From the NCBI RefSeq assembly GCF_001552715.1, contig NZ_BCRS01000049.1:1-35723 (forward strand): DNA of 35,723 bases, in the 5' to 3' direction. Each line of letters starts with the position of its first letter. Position 1 is the stretch's first letter. The stretch is from Mycolicibacterium vaccae NBRC 14118 = CIP 105934 (GTDB lineage: Bacteria; Actinomycetota; Actinomycetes; Mycobacteriales; Mycobacteriaceae). Positions 17,394 through 24,340 of this stretch are shown here, in pieces. The position numbers and the translations under genes are program-made. A model generated the notes under the pieces. That model worked only from the letters and a program-made list of their open reading frames with translations, was not told the origin of the DNA and ran no database searches.

Positions 17394-17421
17394 ATTCTCT
17401 CTAGACGAGAACGTCATTTCC
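17394..17421. promoter_or_regulatory. Shared operator candidate, site 4 (ATTCTC-N7-GAGAAC plus partial third half-site)
   Basis: ATTCTC (17394-17399) and GAGAAC (17407-17412) are separated by exactly 7 bp, as at 16057. After a further 3 bp comes a degenerate third half-site, atttcc (17416-17421), echoing the N3 arrangement at 14399. The element lies between the divergent VOC (17341) and DUF35 (17426) genes and ends only 4 bp before the DUF35 ATG. Confidence 0.5.
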
Positions 17422-17425
17422 GATT

Positions 17426-17866
17426 ATGGTCACTCCTGTGTCGACCACACAGCGCGCGCTTGCGCCCGAAATCTCCACCTGGCCGAATGACGATCCGCAG
17501 CTGATCGGCAGCTCCTGCGGCACCTGCGGGGCCACCACGTTCCCGGCGCAGCAGCGCTGCCCGAAGTGCAGCGGCGGCGAGATGTCCGACACGCTCCTTC
17601 CGCGGCGCGGCACGCTGATCGCGTGGACGACCCAGGGCTTCCCGCCCGGCGCGCCCTACAAGGGGCCGACCGGCAAGGACTTCGTCCCGTTCGGCGTCGG
17701 CCTGGTGCAGCTCGACGAGATGATTCGCGTCGAGGGTCGGCTCACCGAGAACGACCCGGCCAAACTGCAATTCGGCCAGGAGGTCGAGCTGACCATGATT
17801 CCGTTCACCTCCGACGAGGACGGCACCGAGGTCATCACCTTCGCATTCCAACCCGTCGAAAACTGA
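17426..17866 (+). CDS. DUF35 zinc-ribbon/OB-fold protein, thiolase partner
   Basis: A 146-aa protein with an N-terminal rubredoxin-like zinc ribbon (Cys31, Cys34, Cys45, Cys48 in CGTC and CPKC) and a C-terminal OB fold (about 60-143). DUF35 proteins bind thiolase-fold partners as scaffolds and help hold the CoA substrate; in steroid side-chain degradation a DUF35 domain complexes with the thiolase-like aldolase Ltp2. The thiolase-like gene follows with an 11-bp gap, supporting such a complex. ATG at 17426 is used; GTG at 17438 would lose four residues, and neither has a ribosome-binding site, so the message may be leaderless. Confidence 0.88.
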   Translation: MVTPVSTTQRALAPEISTWPNDDPQLIGSSCGTCGATTFPAQQRCPKCSGGEMSDTLLPRRGTLIAWTTQGFPPGAPYKGPTGKDFVPFGVGLVQLDEMIRVEGRLTENDPAKLQFGQEVELTMIPFTSDEDGTEVITFAFQPVEN

Positions 17867-17877
17867 GGACAGCGACC

Positions 17878-19032
17878 ATGACGAGCTCAGCCAACGACGT
17901 CGCGATCATCGGCGTCGGCCTGCATCCGTTCGGCCGGTTCGACAAGACCGCGATGCAGATGGGCGCCGAGGCCATCCAGTCCGCCCTGACCGACGCCGGC
18001 GTGGAGTGGAAGGACATCCAGTTCGGCTTCGGCGGCAGCTACGAGGTGTCCAATCCCGACGCCGTCACCCGCCTGGTCGGCCTGACCGGTATCACGTTCA
18101 CCAACGTGTTCAACGCGTGTGCCACCGCGGCCTCGGCGATCCAGCAGACCGCCGACACGATCCGCCTCGGCAAGTACGACATCGGCATCGCGATCGGGCT
18201 GGACAAGCACCCGCGCGGCGCCTTCACCGACGACCCCGCCAAACTCGCGCTCCCCCAGTGGTATGCCGAGAACGGCCAGTTCGTCACCACCAAGTTCTTC
18301 GGCATGAAGGCCAACCACTACCTGCACAAGCACAGCATCTCCGAGGAGACGCTGGCGCGGGTGGCCAACAAGAACTTCCGCAATGGCGAGAAGAACCCGA
18401 ATGCGTTCCGGCGCAAGGAGATCTCCGTCGAGGAGATCATGGCCTCGCCGGTGTTGAACTACCCGCTGCGGCAGTACATGTTCTGCGCCCCCGACGAGGG
18501 CGCCGCGGCGGTCATCATGTGCCGCGCCGATATCGCCCACAAGTTCACCGACAAGCCGGTGTTCGTGCGTGCCAGCGAGATTCGGACCCGTACCTTCGGC
18601 GCCTACGAGGTGCACGCGACCTCGGCGCCGCTGGACGAGGATCCCTCGCCGACGGTGTACGCCGCCAAGGCCGCCTACGAGGCCGCAGGCATCGGCCCCG
18701 AGGACGTCGACATCGCCCAGCTGCAGGACACCGACGCCGGCGCCGAGGTGATCCACATGGCCGAGACGGGCCTGTGCGCCGACGGGGAACAGGAGAAACT
18801 GCTGGCCGACGGCGCAACCGAGATCGGCGGCAGCATCCCGGTCAACACCGACGGCGGGCTGATCGCCAATGGCGAGCCCATCGGCGCGTCCGGGCTGCGT
18901 CAGGTTCACGAGTTGGTGCGTCAGCTCCGCGGTGAGGCAGGAGACCGGCAGGTGCCGGGAAATCCTCGCGTCGGGCTGGCCCAGGTGTACGGCGCCCCGG
19001 GCACGGCCTCGGCAACGATCCTGTCGCTCTGA
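17878..19032 (+). CDS. Thiolase-fold (lipid-transfer/aldolase-like) protein with His-to-Glu change
   Basis: A 384-aa thiolase-superfamily protein of the SCP2/Ltp branch. The nucleophile region is kept (NACATAA, Cys81), but the usual GHPxGATG reads NGEPIGASG, placing Glu333 where the catalytic His should be, and the C-terminal Cys/His motif reads AQVYGAPGTAS with no Cys. Ordinary thiolysis is therefore unlikely. Thiolase-like proteins with altered residues and a DUF35 partner include retro-aldolases such as Ltp2, so cleavage of a beta-hydroxyacyl-CoA is a reasonable guess. ATG at 17878 has GAGGA upstream, partly inside the DUF35 stop. The gene is convergent with the TetR gene 40 bp away. Confidence 0.85.
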   Translation: MTSSANDVAIIGVGLHPFGRFDKTAMQMGAEAIQSALTDAGVEWKDIQFGFGGSYEVSNPDAVTRLVGLTGITFTNVFNACATAASAIQQTADTIRLGKYDIGIAIGLDKHPRGAFTDDPAKLALPQWYAENGQFVTTKFFGMKANHYLHKHSISEETLARVANKNFRNGEKNPNAFRRKEISVEEIMASPVLNYPLRQYMFCAPDEGAAAVIMCRADIAHKFTDKPVFVRASEIRTRTFGAYEVHATSAPLDEDPSPTVYAAKAAYEAAGIGPEDVDIAQLQDTDAGAEVIHMAETGLCADGEQEKLLADGATEIGGSIPVNTDGGLIANGEPIGASGLRQVHELVRQLRGEAGDRQVPGNPRVGLAQVYGAPGTASATILSL

Positions 19033-19072
19033 GGTTTTCACCCCTGCAGCGATGGGGAGCCGATGGCCGTTG

Positions 19073-19699
19073 CTACCTGTCCCCCGACGCGTCCAGGGAG
19101 ACGGGCAGGTCCGGTGGCGGGTCGCCTTCGAGGCGCCGGATCCAGCCCTCGCAGAAGGCGAACGTCTCCGCGTGACCGGTGTCCATCCCGAGCGCACGCT
19201 CCATCACCAACGCCTGCGACACGCTGGTGGCGAACACCGTCCACACCACCGGCGGCACATCGGCCGAGTCCATGCCGTAGCGCGCCAGCGCATCGGCGAT
19301 GGCGCGGTTCTGCTCCTGCCTGAAGCGCTCGGCGTAGTAGACGATCTCCGCACGCAATGCCTTGCGGTGGTTGGCCAGACCCATGAACTCCATCGTCAGC
19401 CGCGTCGCCTCGGGAGCGGTGCTGAACCGCCACAGCGCCCACAGCGGCTGCGGGGACTGCAGCGCGGTGGACAACAGCGCCAGCCCTTCTTCGGCCCTGC
19501 GGTGAAAGACCGCCAGGAAGAGGTCCTCCATGGTGCGGAAGTAGTAGTGCACCAACTGGGGTTTGAGCCCCGCCTTGTCGGCCACCCGACGGGAGGTCAC
19601 CGCGGCGTAGCCCTCCTCGATGAGCAGTTGTTCGGCTGCATCGAGCAGTACCCCCCGGTTCTTCGCGTCCGGCGCCCCGATTCGTCGCGCCGTTGCCAT
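19073..19699 (-). CDS. TetR-family transcriptional regulator
   Basis: A 208-aa repressor-type regulator. The N-terminal HTH lies at about residues 15-60 (LLDAAEQLLIEEGYAAVTSR, then VADKAGLKPQLVHYYFRTME), followed by a helical ligand-binding domain. ATG at 19699 is preceded by AGGTGGGAG; the open frame to 19771 adds unrelated residues. It is divergent from the P450 gene, and the tandem TGCTNAGCA element between them is probably its operator, controlling itself and the P450. The ligand is unknown, plausibly the P450 substrate or an acyl-CoA derived from it. Confidence 0.92.
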   Translation of the reverse strand: MATARRIGAPDAKNRGVLLDAAEQLLIEEGYAAVTSRRVADKAGLKPQLVHYYFRTMEDLFLAVFHRRAEEGLALLSTALQSPQPLWALWRFSTAPEATRLTMEFMGLANHRKALRAEIVYYAERFRQEQNRAIADALARYGMDSADVPPVVWTVFATSVSQALVMERALGMDTGHAETFAFCEGWIRRLEGDPPPDLPVSLDASGDR

Positions 19700-19810
19700 C
19701 GCTCCCACCTCCGTCGTCGTGCCCTCAAGCGTGACACCAGCGGCGACCCGCCGGCATGCAGATCGCCACATCCCGCAAGCGCGCCGATCTTGACCCTAGC
19801 TCCGACCCCA

Positions 19811-19830
19811 TGCTAAGCAGGTGCTCAGCA
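19811..19830. promoter_or_regulatory. Tandem palindromic operator TGCTAAGCA-GG-TGCTCAGCA
   Basis: Two 9-bp palindromes (TGCTAAGCA at 19811-19819, TGCTCAGCA at 19822-19830) are separated by two bases. They lie 112 bp upstream of the TetR start and 48 bp upstream of the P450 start. Paired dyads of this size are typical binding sites for TetR dimers, and the position makes the adjacent TetR the obvious candidate. Confidence 0.65.
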
Positions 19831-19877
19831 ATTCTCGCAATCACGAACAGACCCGCCAGCCCCGGGAGGCCTCGGAC

Positions 19878-21158
19878 ATGACTGACTTCGACACGATCGA
19901 CTACTTCACAGATCCGTCCCTGGTGCCCGATCCCCACCCGTACTTCGACCACCTGCGCAGCAAGTGCCCGGTGGTCCAGGAGCCGAACTACGGCGTGTTG
20001 GCGGTCACCGGCTACGAGGAGGCCGCGACGGTCCTCAAGGACTCGGACACCTTCTCGTCCTGCATCGCCGTGGCTGGACCCTTCCCGCCGCTGCCGTTCA
20101 CTCCCGAGGGCGACGACATCACCGACCAGATCACCGCGCACCGGCAGCAGATGCCGCTGTTCGAGCACATGGTCACCATGGATCCGCCCGACCACACCAA
20201 CGCCCGCTCCCTGCTCAACCGGCTGCTGACACCCAGCCGGCTCAAGGAGAACGAGGACTTCATGTGGCGGCTGGCCGACGAGGTGCTGGACGACTTCGTC
20301 GCCGCCGGTCGGTGCGAGTTCCTCACCGCCTACGCAAAACCGTTCTCGCTGTTGGTGATCGCCGACATGCTGGGTGTCCCCGAGGCCGACCACGAAGAGT
20401 TCCGCACGGTGCTGGGCGCGCCGCGCCCCGGCGCCAACGTCGGCTCGCTCGATCACAGCGACCTGGTCAGCGCCAATCCGCTCGAATGGCTCGACGAGAA
20501 GTTCATCGGCTACCTGGAGGACCGCCGCAAGGAGCCCCGCGACGACGTGCTGACCGCGCTGGCGACGGCCAAGTACCCGGACGGTTCGACCCCGCCGGTG
20601 ATCGAGGTGGTCCGGTCGGCAACCTTCCTGTTCGCGGCCGGCCAGGAGACCACCACCAAGTTGCTCACCGCCTCGCTGCGGGTGCTCGGCGACCACCCCG
20701 AGGTCCAGGATCGGCTGCGCCGCGACCGGAGCCGCATCCCCGTGTTCGTCGAGGAGGCGCTGCGGATGGACGCTCCGGTCAAGAGCCAGTTCCGGCTGGC
20801 CAAGAAGAACACCAAGGTCGGCGACATCGACGTACCGGCGGGCACGACCATGATGGTCTGTCCGGGCGCGGTCAACCGCGACCCGAACCGCTTCGAGCAT
20901 CCACACGAATTCGACCTGGACCGCAAGAACGTCCGCGAGCACATCGCGTTCGGCCGTGGCGTGCACTCGTGCCCGGGCGGGCCGCTGGCACGCGTGGAGG
21001 GCCGGGTCTCGATCGAACGGATTCTGGACCGGATGGGCGACATCGCGATCGACGAGGAGCTGCACGGACCGCCGGGAGCGCGCCACTACAACTACGAGCC
21101 GACGTTCATCCTGCGCGGACTCACCGAGCTGAACATCACGTTCGACCCGATTCGCTGA
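19878..21158 (+). CDS. Cytochrome P450 monooxygenase
   Basis: A 426-aa soluble bacterial class I P450 that would hydroxylate or oxidise a hydrophobic substrate using ferredoxin electrons. Landmarks: I-helix AGQETT (254-259) for oxygen activation, with Gln where Gly/His is common; K-helix EALR (Glu293, Arg296); and heme loop FGRGVHSCPGG with Cys365 as thiolate ligand. ATG at 19878 is preceded by GGGAGG; the GTG at 19821 lies inside the operator and is rejected. No ferredoxin or reductase gene is adjacent. The CYP family cannot be named safely from memory. Location beside acyl-CoA catabolic genes suggests it oxidises the same lipid, but that is inference. Confidence 0.95.
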   Translation: MTDFDTIDYFTDPSLVPDPHPYFDHLRSKCPVVQEPNYGVLAVTGYEEAATVLKDSDTFSSCIAVAGPFPPLPFTPEGDDITDQITAHRQQMPLFEHMVTMDPPDHTNARSLLNRLLTPSRLKENEDFMWRLADEVLDDFVAAGRCEFLTAYAKPFSLLVIADMLGVPEADHEEFRTVLGAPRPGANVGSLDHSDLVSANPLEWLDEKFIGYLEDRRKEPRDDVLTALATAKYPDGSTPPVIEVVRSATFLFAAGQETTTKLLTASLRVLGDHPEVQDRLRRDRSRIPVFVEEALRMDAPVKSQFRLAKKNTKVGDIDVPAGTTMMVCPGAVNRDPNRFEHPHEFDLDRKNVREHIAFGRGVHSCPGGPLARVEGRVSIERILDRMGDIAIDEELHGPPGARHYNYEPTFILRGLTELNITFDPIR

Positions 21159-21211
21159 GCAGACCGGCGATTCCGGTACCAGCAACAGAAGTCACGTTCT
21201 AAAATTCGAAA

Positions 21212-21652
21212 ATGGTGTTCTGCAAGGCGGTTCCGGTTCTCGCCGCGTCCGTGACCGGTTTGGTCGCGGCCGGCGTCATCGCTGCGGGTGGCGCGGCCCA
21301 CGCTCAACCGCCCCTGCACCACATTCGCTACACCGTCGGCGCCAGCCAGGACACGATCAACGCGGAGATCTACTACCGCGAGAAGGACCCGCCGAATTGG
21401 GGCGAGTACAGCCATAATCCGTACCTGTACACCCCCAACGCCGAAGCCAACCTCGGACCGAACAAACCATGGGTGTTCGAGACGTGGCTCGCAGATCCGG
21501 ACCAATGGGCGATGGTCGTGGTCGGGTTGCCGACGCAGTCGTCGCCGCCGCTGGACGAACCGGGGTTCGTGTGCGAGATGCGTGTCAACGATGTTGTGGT
21601 TGCCACCGACTCGGGCCCCAGAGGTGCGCTCTGCTCGTTACGTCCGTGGTGA
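21212..21652 (+). CDS. Small exported protein of unknown function
   Basis: A 146-aa protein with a clear Sec signal peptide (hydrophobic core about 8-28, cleavage after AHA near residue 31). The mature part is about 115 residues, rich in Tyr, Trp and Pro, with two Cys (FVCEM and ALCSL) that could form a disulfide. I do not recognise the family. ATG at 21212 has no ribosome-binding site but an AT-rich upstream stretch. It lies 53 bp after the P450 and converges on the next exported gene with a 16-bp gap. Confidence 0.7.
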   Translation: MVFCKAVPVLAASVTGLVAAGVIAAGGAAHAQPPLHHIRYTVGASQDTINAEIYYREKDPPNWGEYSHNPYLYTPNAEANLGPNKPWVFETWLADPDQWAMVVVGLPTQSSPPLDEPGFVCEMRVNDVVVATDSGPRGALCSLRPW

Positions 21653-21668
21653 GTGGACCCGCTCCCTG

Positions 21669-22097
21669 TCACTGAGGGGGCGGGTTACCTCCGCCCACCG
21701 ACGCGTCGCCACGCGCCCAGTAGGAGCGGTTGTCCTTCGCGACACAGGTGAGGAACAGACCGTCGGGCGCCTGCGCCACCTGGCCGTCGAGTGCGGGGCA
21801 CAGATCGCCTTCGTTCTTCACGCCGTGCATTTCCGGTGCCCGGAACCAGCGCGGCTCGTAGCGCCGCGGCGATCCGCAGAACACCAGCCGGCCCCAATCC
21901 GTCACGCCGAATACGTAATACGTCGTATTCGCGCAGTAGGAACCCAGCACCACATTGGGCTGGATTCCCGGCGTGCAATTCGGGTAGTTGCATTCGGCAC
22001 CTGGCGGTGGTGGCGGAGGAAGAGCAGCGGCGGGAGGCGCGGACAGCACCCAGGCGGGGGCGGCCAGCACTGCCAGTGCCGCGACGACAGATCGCAT
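21669..22097 (-). CDS. Small Cys- and Pro-rich exported protein of unknown function
   Basis: A 142-aa protein with a signal peptide (hydrophobic 4-20, Ala-rich cleavage region near 25), a polyproline stretch, and a mature domain with six Cys (CNYPNC, SYC, FCG, LCP, TCV), enough for three disulfides. The end is again Gly/Pro-rich. This looks like a small secreted or cell-wall protein; I cannot name the family. ATG at 22097 lacks a good ribosome-binding site. It is convergent with the preceding exported gene and divergent from the following one. Confidence 0.72.
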   Translation of the reverse strand: MRSVVAALAVLAAPAWVLSAPPAAALPPPPPPGAECNYPNCTPGIQPNVVLGSYCANTTYYVFGVTDWGRLVFCGSPRRYEPRWFRAPEMHGVKNEGDLCPALDGQVAQAPDGLFLTCVAKDNRSYWARGDASVGGGNPPPQ

Positions 22098-22162
22098 CAG
22101 GCTATTTTCCCATGCGGCGGAGGGAAATTCCTACTTTTGGAGAGCATTACTCTGGACCCGAT

Positions 22163-22168
22163 TAGGCT
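22163..22168 (+). promoter_or_regulatory. Candidate -10 box (TAGGCT) for a leaderless exported-protein gene
   Basis: TAGGCT fits TANNNT and ends 6 bp before the ATG at 22175, which has no ribosome-binding site. The geometry is the same as at ispD. No convincing -35 element at normal spacing was seen. Confidence 0.35.
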
Positions 22169-22174
22169 GATGTC

Positions 22175-22696
22175 ATGCGCGCAACACGGGTTCTCGAAGG
22201 CATTGCGGCCACAGCGATCGTCGCGGCGGGGAGTCTGGGCCTGGCCCCAATAGCTCAGGCGGACAACGACTGGGGCGTAGACATCAGCGGTACCTGGAGA
22301 GTGCTTTCCGACGGTGAGTGGGCCCGGACCAACGAAGTGTTGATCGATCAGCGCACGGTCCTGGAGACGTGGACGGTGAACGTCTCATGTGTGAGCCCGA
22401 TCGAATGCTCCGGCGAGGTGAAGAGCGACCTCGGCTGGACCGGTACCGCGCGCCTGGACGACTACTGGTACATCGAACATGTCGTACCGAATTGGATGCC
22501 CTGCCCCAACGGCACTTTCGCCACCGGCTACCAGAAGTTCATCATCTGGGGGTGGGACCCCGCAACCGAGCGGCGCAGCACCAAGAACTTCACCACGTTC
22601 GGCGGCCGCAATGTCACCAAGAGCGACAGCGGCGCTTGCGGCGTTAACCACCCGAAGGTCATCGAACTGCCGGTGCGGGGGGAGAAAATCTCTTGA
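22175..22696 (+). CDS. Exported protein of unknown function
   Basis: A 173-aa protein with a signal peptide (hydrophobic 8-27, cleavage after AQA near residue 29). The mature domain has four Cys (NVSC, IEC, MPC, GAC) and many Trp/Tyr, suggesting a compact beta-rich secreted protein. I do not recognise a named family. The ATG at 22175 may be leaderless given the TAGGCT box. It converges on mceF with an 18-bp gap and diverges from the six-Cys exported protein. Proximity to the Mce importer hints at an envelope role, without direct evidence. Confidence 0.75.
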   Translation: MRATRVLEGIAATAIVAAGSLGLAPIAQADNDWGVDISGTWRVLSDGEWARTNEVLIDQRTVLETWTVNVSCVSPIECSGEVKSDLGWTGTARLDDYWYIEHVVPNWMPCPNGTFATGYQKFIIWGWDPATERRSTKNFTTFGGRNVTKSDSGACGVNHPKVIELPVRGEKIS

Positions 22697-22714
22697 TCCG
22701 CACCGGCTCCGACC

Positions 22715-24340
22715 TCACATCGGCAGCAGGTCTTTCCACGACGTAGGTGCCGCACCCGAAGCCACGTTCGTGATCTTTTGCAGCGTACCGTCGGGCGCCA
22801 GGTACTGTCCGGTCCGTTCGTCGTAATGCGCCGTCGCCACTGACGGGCCACTGGACTCGTTGCCACCGAATGCGCTGGGCGCGGCCGGGAAAGCACCCGG
22901 GGAACCTCCAGCGGGTGCGGGCAGCGGGACCGGCGGCGCACCCGGATCCGTCGGCGCCGGGTCCCCCACCGGGAACGGCGGCGTGCCAGGTTCGGACACC
23001 GGTGGCGTTCCCGCACGTACCGCGCCCGGCGGCAGTGGTGTGCCCTGCACCGGCGCGTGAATACGGTCCTCCCCCTCCACCCGGGCGTCGATCGGAATGC
23101 CTTGCGACACCAGGTTCGGATCAAACGGGTAGGGTCCAAGCAGGTGCTGACGCGTAGTAGTCGGGACGAAGCCCCTCGGATCATTGCAGAGTTCGACTGT
23201 GGGAGCGCGCTTTCCAGGATGCGCAAGACACGGATAATTGCGTGCGCCACGGACGTTCAGCGGAGAGTCTTGCGGCAGCTTGCAGTACAGGCCGTCCGGG
23301 GTATCGATCACCGTCTCGTCCTCGGGCGAGCGCCACTGGCTGGCCGGCAGGAAGCCGACGGTGCACGGGTTCGGGTCGCTGATGGTCAACGCGAAGTCGC
23401 CCATCGGCAGGCCGGTCGGGCTGTTCTGCGGAAGACCGAACGACTGCTGGGCGGCGATGATCCCGGGGAACAACACCAGCAACTGCTCGATCCCGGGATT
23501 GTAGGTAAGCAGTGTCTGGCCCACCGTGGTCAGATTCGCCAGCAGGATCGGCAGTGTCGGCTTCACCTGCTCCAGCAGCGCGCTGACCTCCTGGGCGAAG
23601 CCCGGGCCCTGCTGCAGCAAAGCCCGCACTTCGGGATCGTTCTGGACCACCTGGGCAGTGATGCCGTTGAGGCTGCGGGCCCACGTCCGGATCGCGTCGG
23701 CGGTCTCGGCCTGTGACTCCAGCAATGGCCCGCTGTCGTCGATCAGCGACCGCGTCTCGTCCGACACCGTGTTGACCTCTTCGGTGACCTTGGCCGCGGA
23801 GTCCAGCAATGAGCCGAAATCCGGGCCGGCACCGTTGAACGCCTTGAACGTCTCGTCGAGCAGGTCCGGGATCCTGTCCTTGGGCAGGCTGTCCACCATC
23901 GCACTCAACTGATCCAGCATCGGCCCGACATCCTGCGGAATCGTGGTGTCCGAACGGGCAATTCGTGAACCATCCACCAGATAGGGGCCGGAATCGGTCC
24001 GCGGACGCAGGTCGACGTACTGCTCACCGACCGCGGACACACTGCGCACCTCAGCTCGCAGGTCGGCGGGAATCTTCGGCGACGTTTCCAGCGAAAGCAC
24101 CGCTTCCGCACCGCTGTCGGTCAACCTGACCTCGGTGACCTTGCCCACCTGGACACCACGGTAGGTGACGTTGCTGAAGCGATACAGGCCGCCCGATGCG
24201 GGCAGCTCGACGGTTACTGCCAGTCTGCCGATACCCAGCAGCGTGGGCACCTGCATGTAGGCGAAGAGCATCACTGACACGCCCACGAGCGAGGCGATTG
24301 TGAAGATGATCAGCTGGTTACGGACGAAGCGCGTCAGCAT
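22715..24340 (-). CDS. mceF: Mce-family protein F (MceF)
   Basis: Last gene of the mce operon, 541 aa. An N-terminal membrane anchor (about 8-30) is followed by an MlaD/MCE domain (about 38-115) containing RGVQVGKVTEVRL, then a long helical region (about 130-280) that in the Mce family assembles with the other subunits into a periplasm-spanning lipid tunnel. The C-terminal part has Cys pairs (NPCTVG, LYCKL, YPCLA, ELCND) and a Pro/Gly-rich tail from about 410. The ATG at 24340 overlaps the mceE stop by one base. Position and length support F rather than another paralogue. It is convergent with the exported-protein gene. Confidence 0.95.
   Translation of the reverse strand: MLTRFVRNQLIIFTIASLVGVSVMLFAYMQVPTLLGIGRLAVTVELPASGGLYRFSNVTYRGVQVGKVTEVRLTDSGAEAVLSLETSPKIPADLRAEVRSVSAVGEQYVDLRPRTDSGPYLVDGSRIARSDTTIPQDVGPMLDQLSAMVDSLPKDRIPDLLDETFKAFNGAGPDFGSLLDSAAKVTEEVNTVSDETRSLIDDSGPLLESQAETADAIRTWARSLNGITAQVVQNDPEVRALLQQGPGFAQEVSALLEQVKPTLPILLANLTTVGQTLLTYNPGIEQLLVLFPGIIAAQQSFGLPQNSPTGLPMGDFALTISDPNPCTVGFLPASQWRSPEDETVIDTPDGLYCKLPQDSPLNVRGARNYPCLAHPGKRAPTVELCNDPRGFVPTTTRQHLLGPYPFDPNLVSQGIPIDARVEGEDRIHAPVQGTPLPPGAVRAGTPPVSEPGTPPFPVGDPAPTDPGAPPVPLPAPAGGSPGAFPAAPSAFGGNESSGPSVATAHYDERTGQYLAPDGTLQKITNVASGAAPTSWKDLLPM

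Noticed and set aside
10016..19032. Assignment of the block to the known cholesterol (KstR/KstR2) catabolic regulon
   Set aside because: Only the FadD3-like ligase and the DUF35/thiolase pair are reminiscent of it. No ring-degrading genes are present, and the intergenic repeats do not match KstR or KstR2 sites.
17887..19197. A 436-codon minus-strand open frame over the thiolase-like gene
   Set aside because: The thiolase-like protein on the plus strand is well conserved; the other frame looks like shadow sequence.
19725..21185. A 486-codon minus-strand open frame over the P450
   Set aside because: The P450 on the plus strand has all family motifs; the antisense frame has none.
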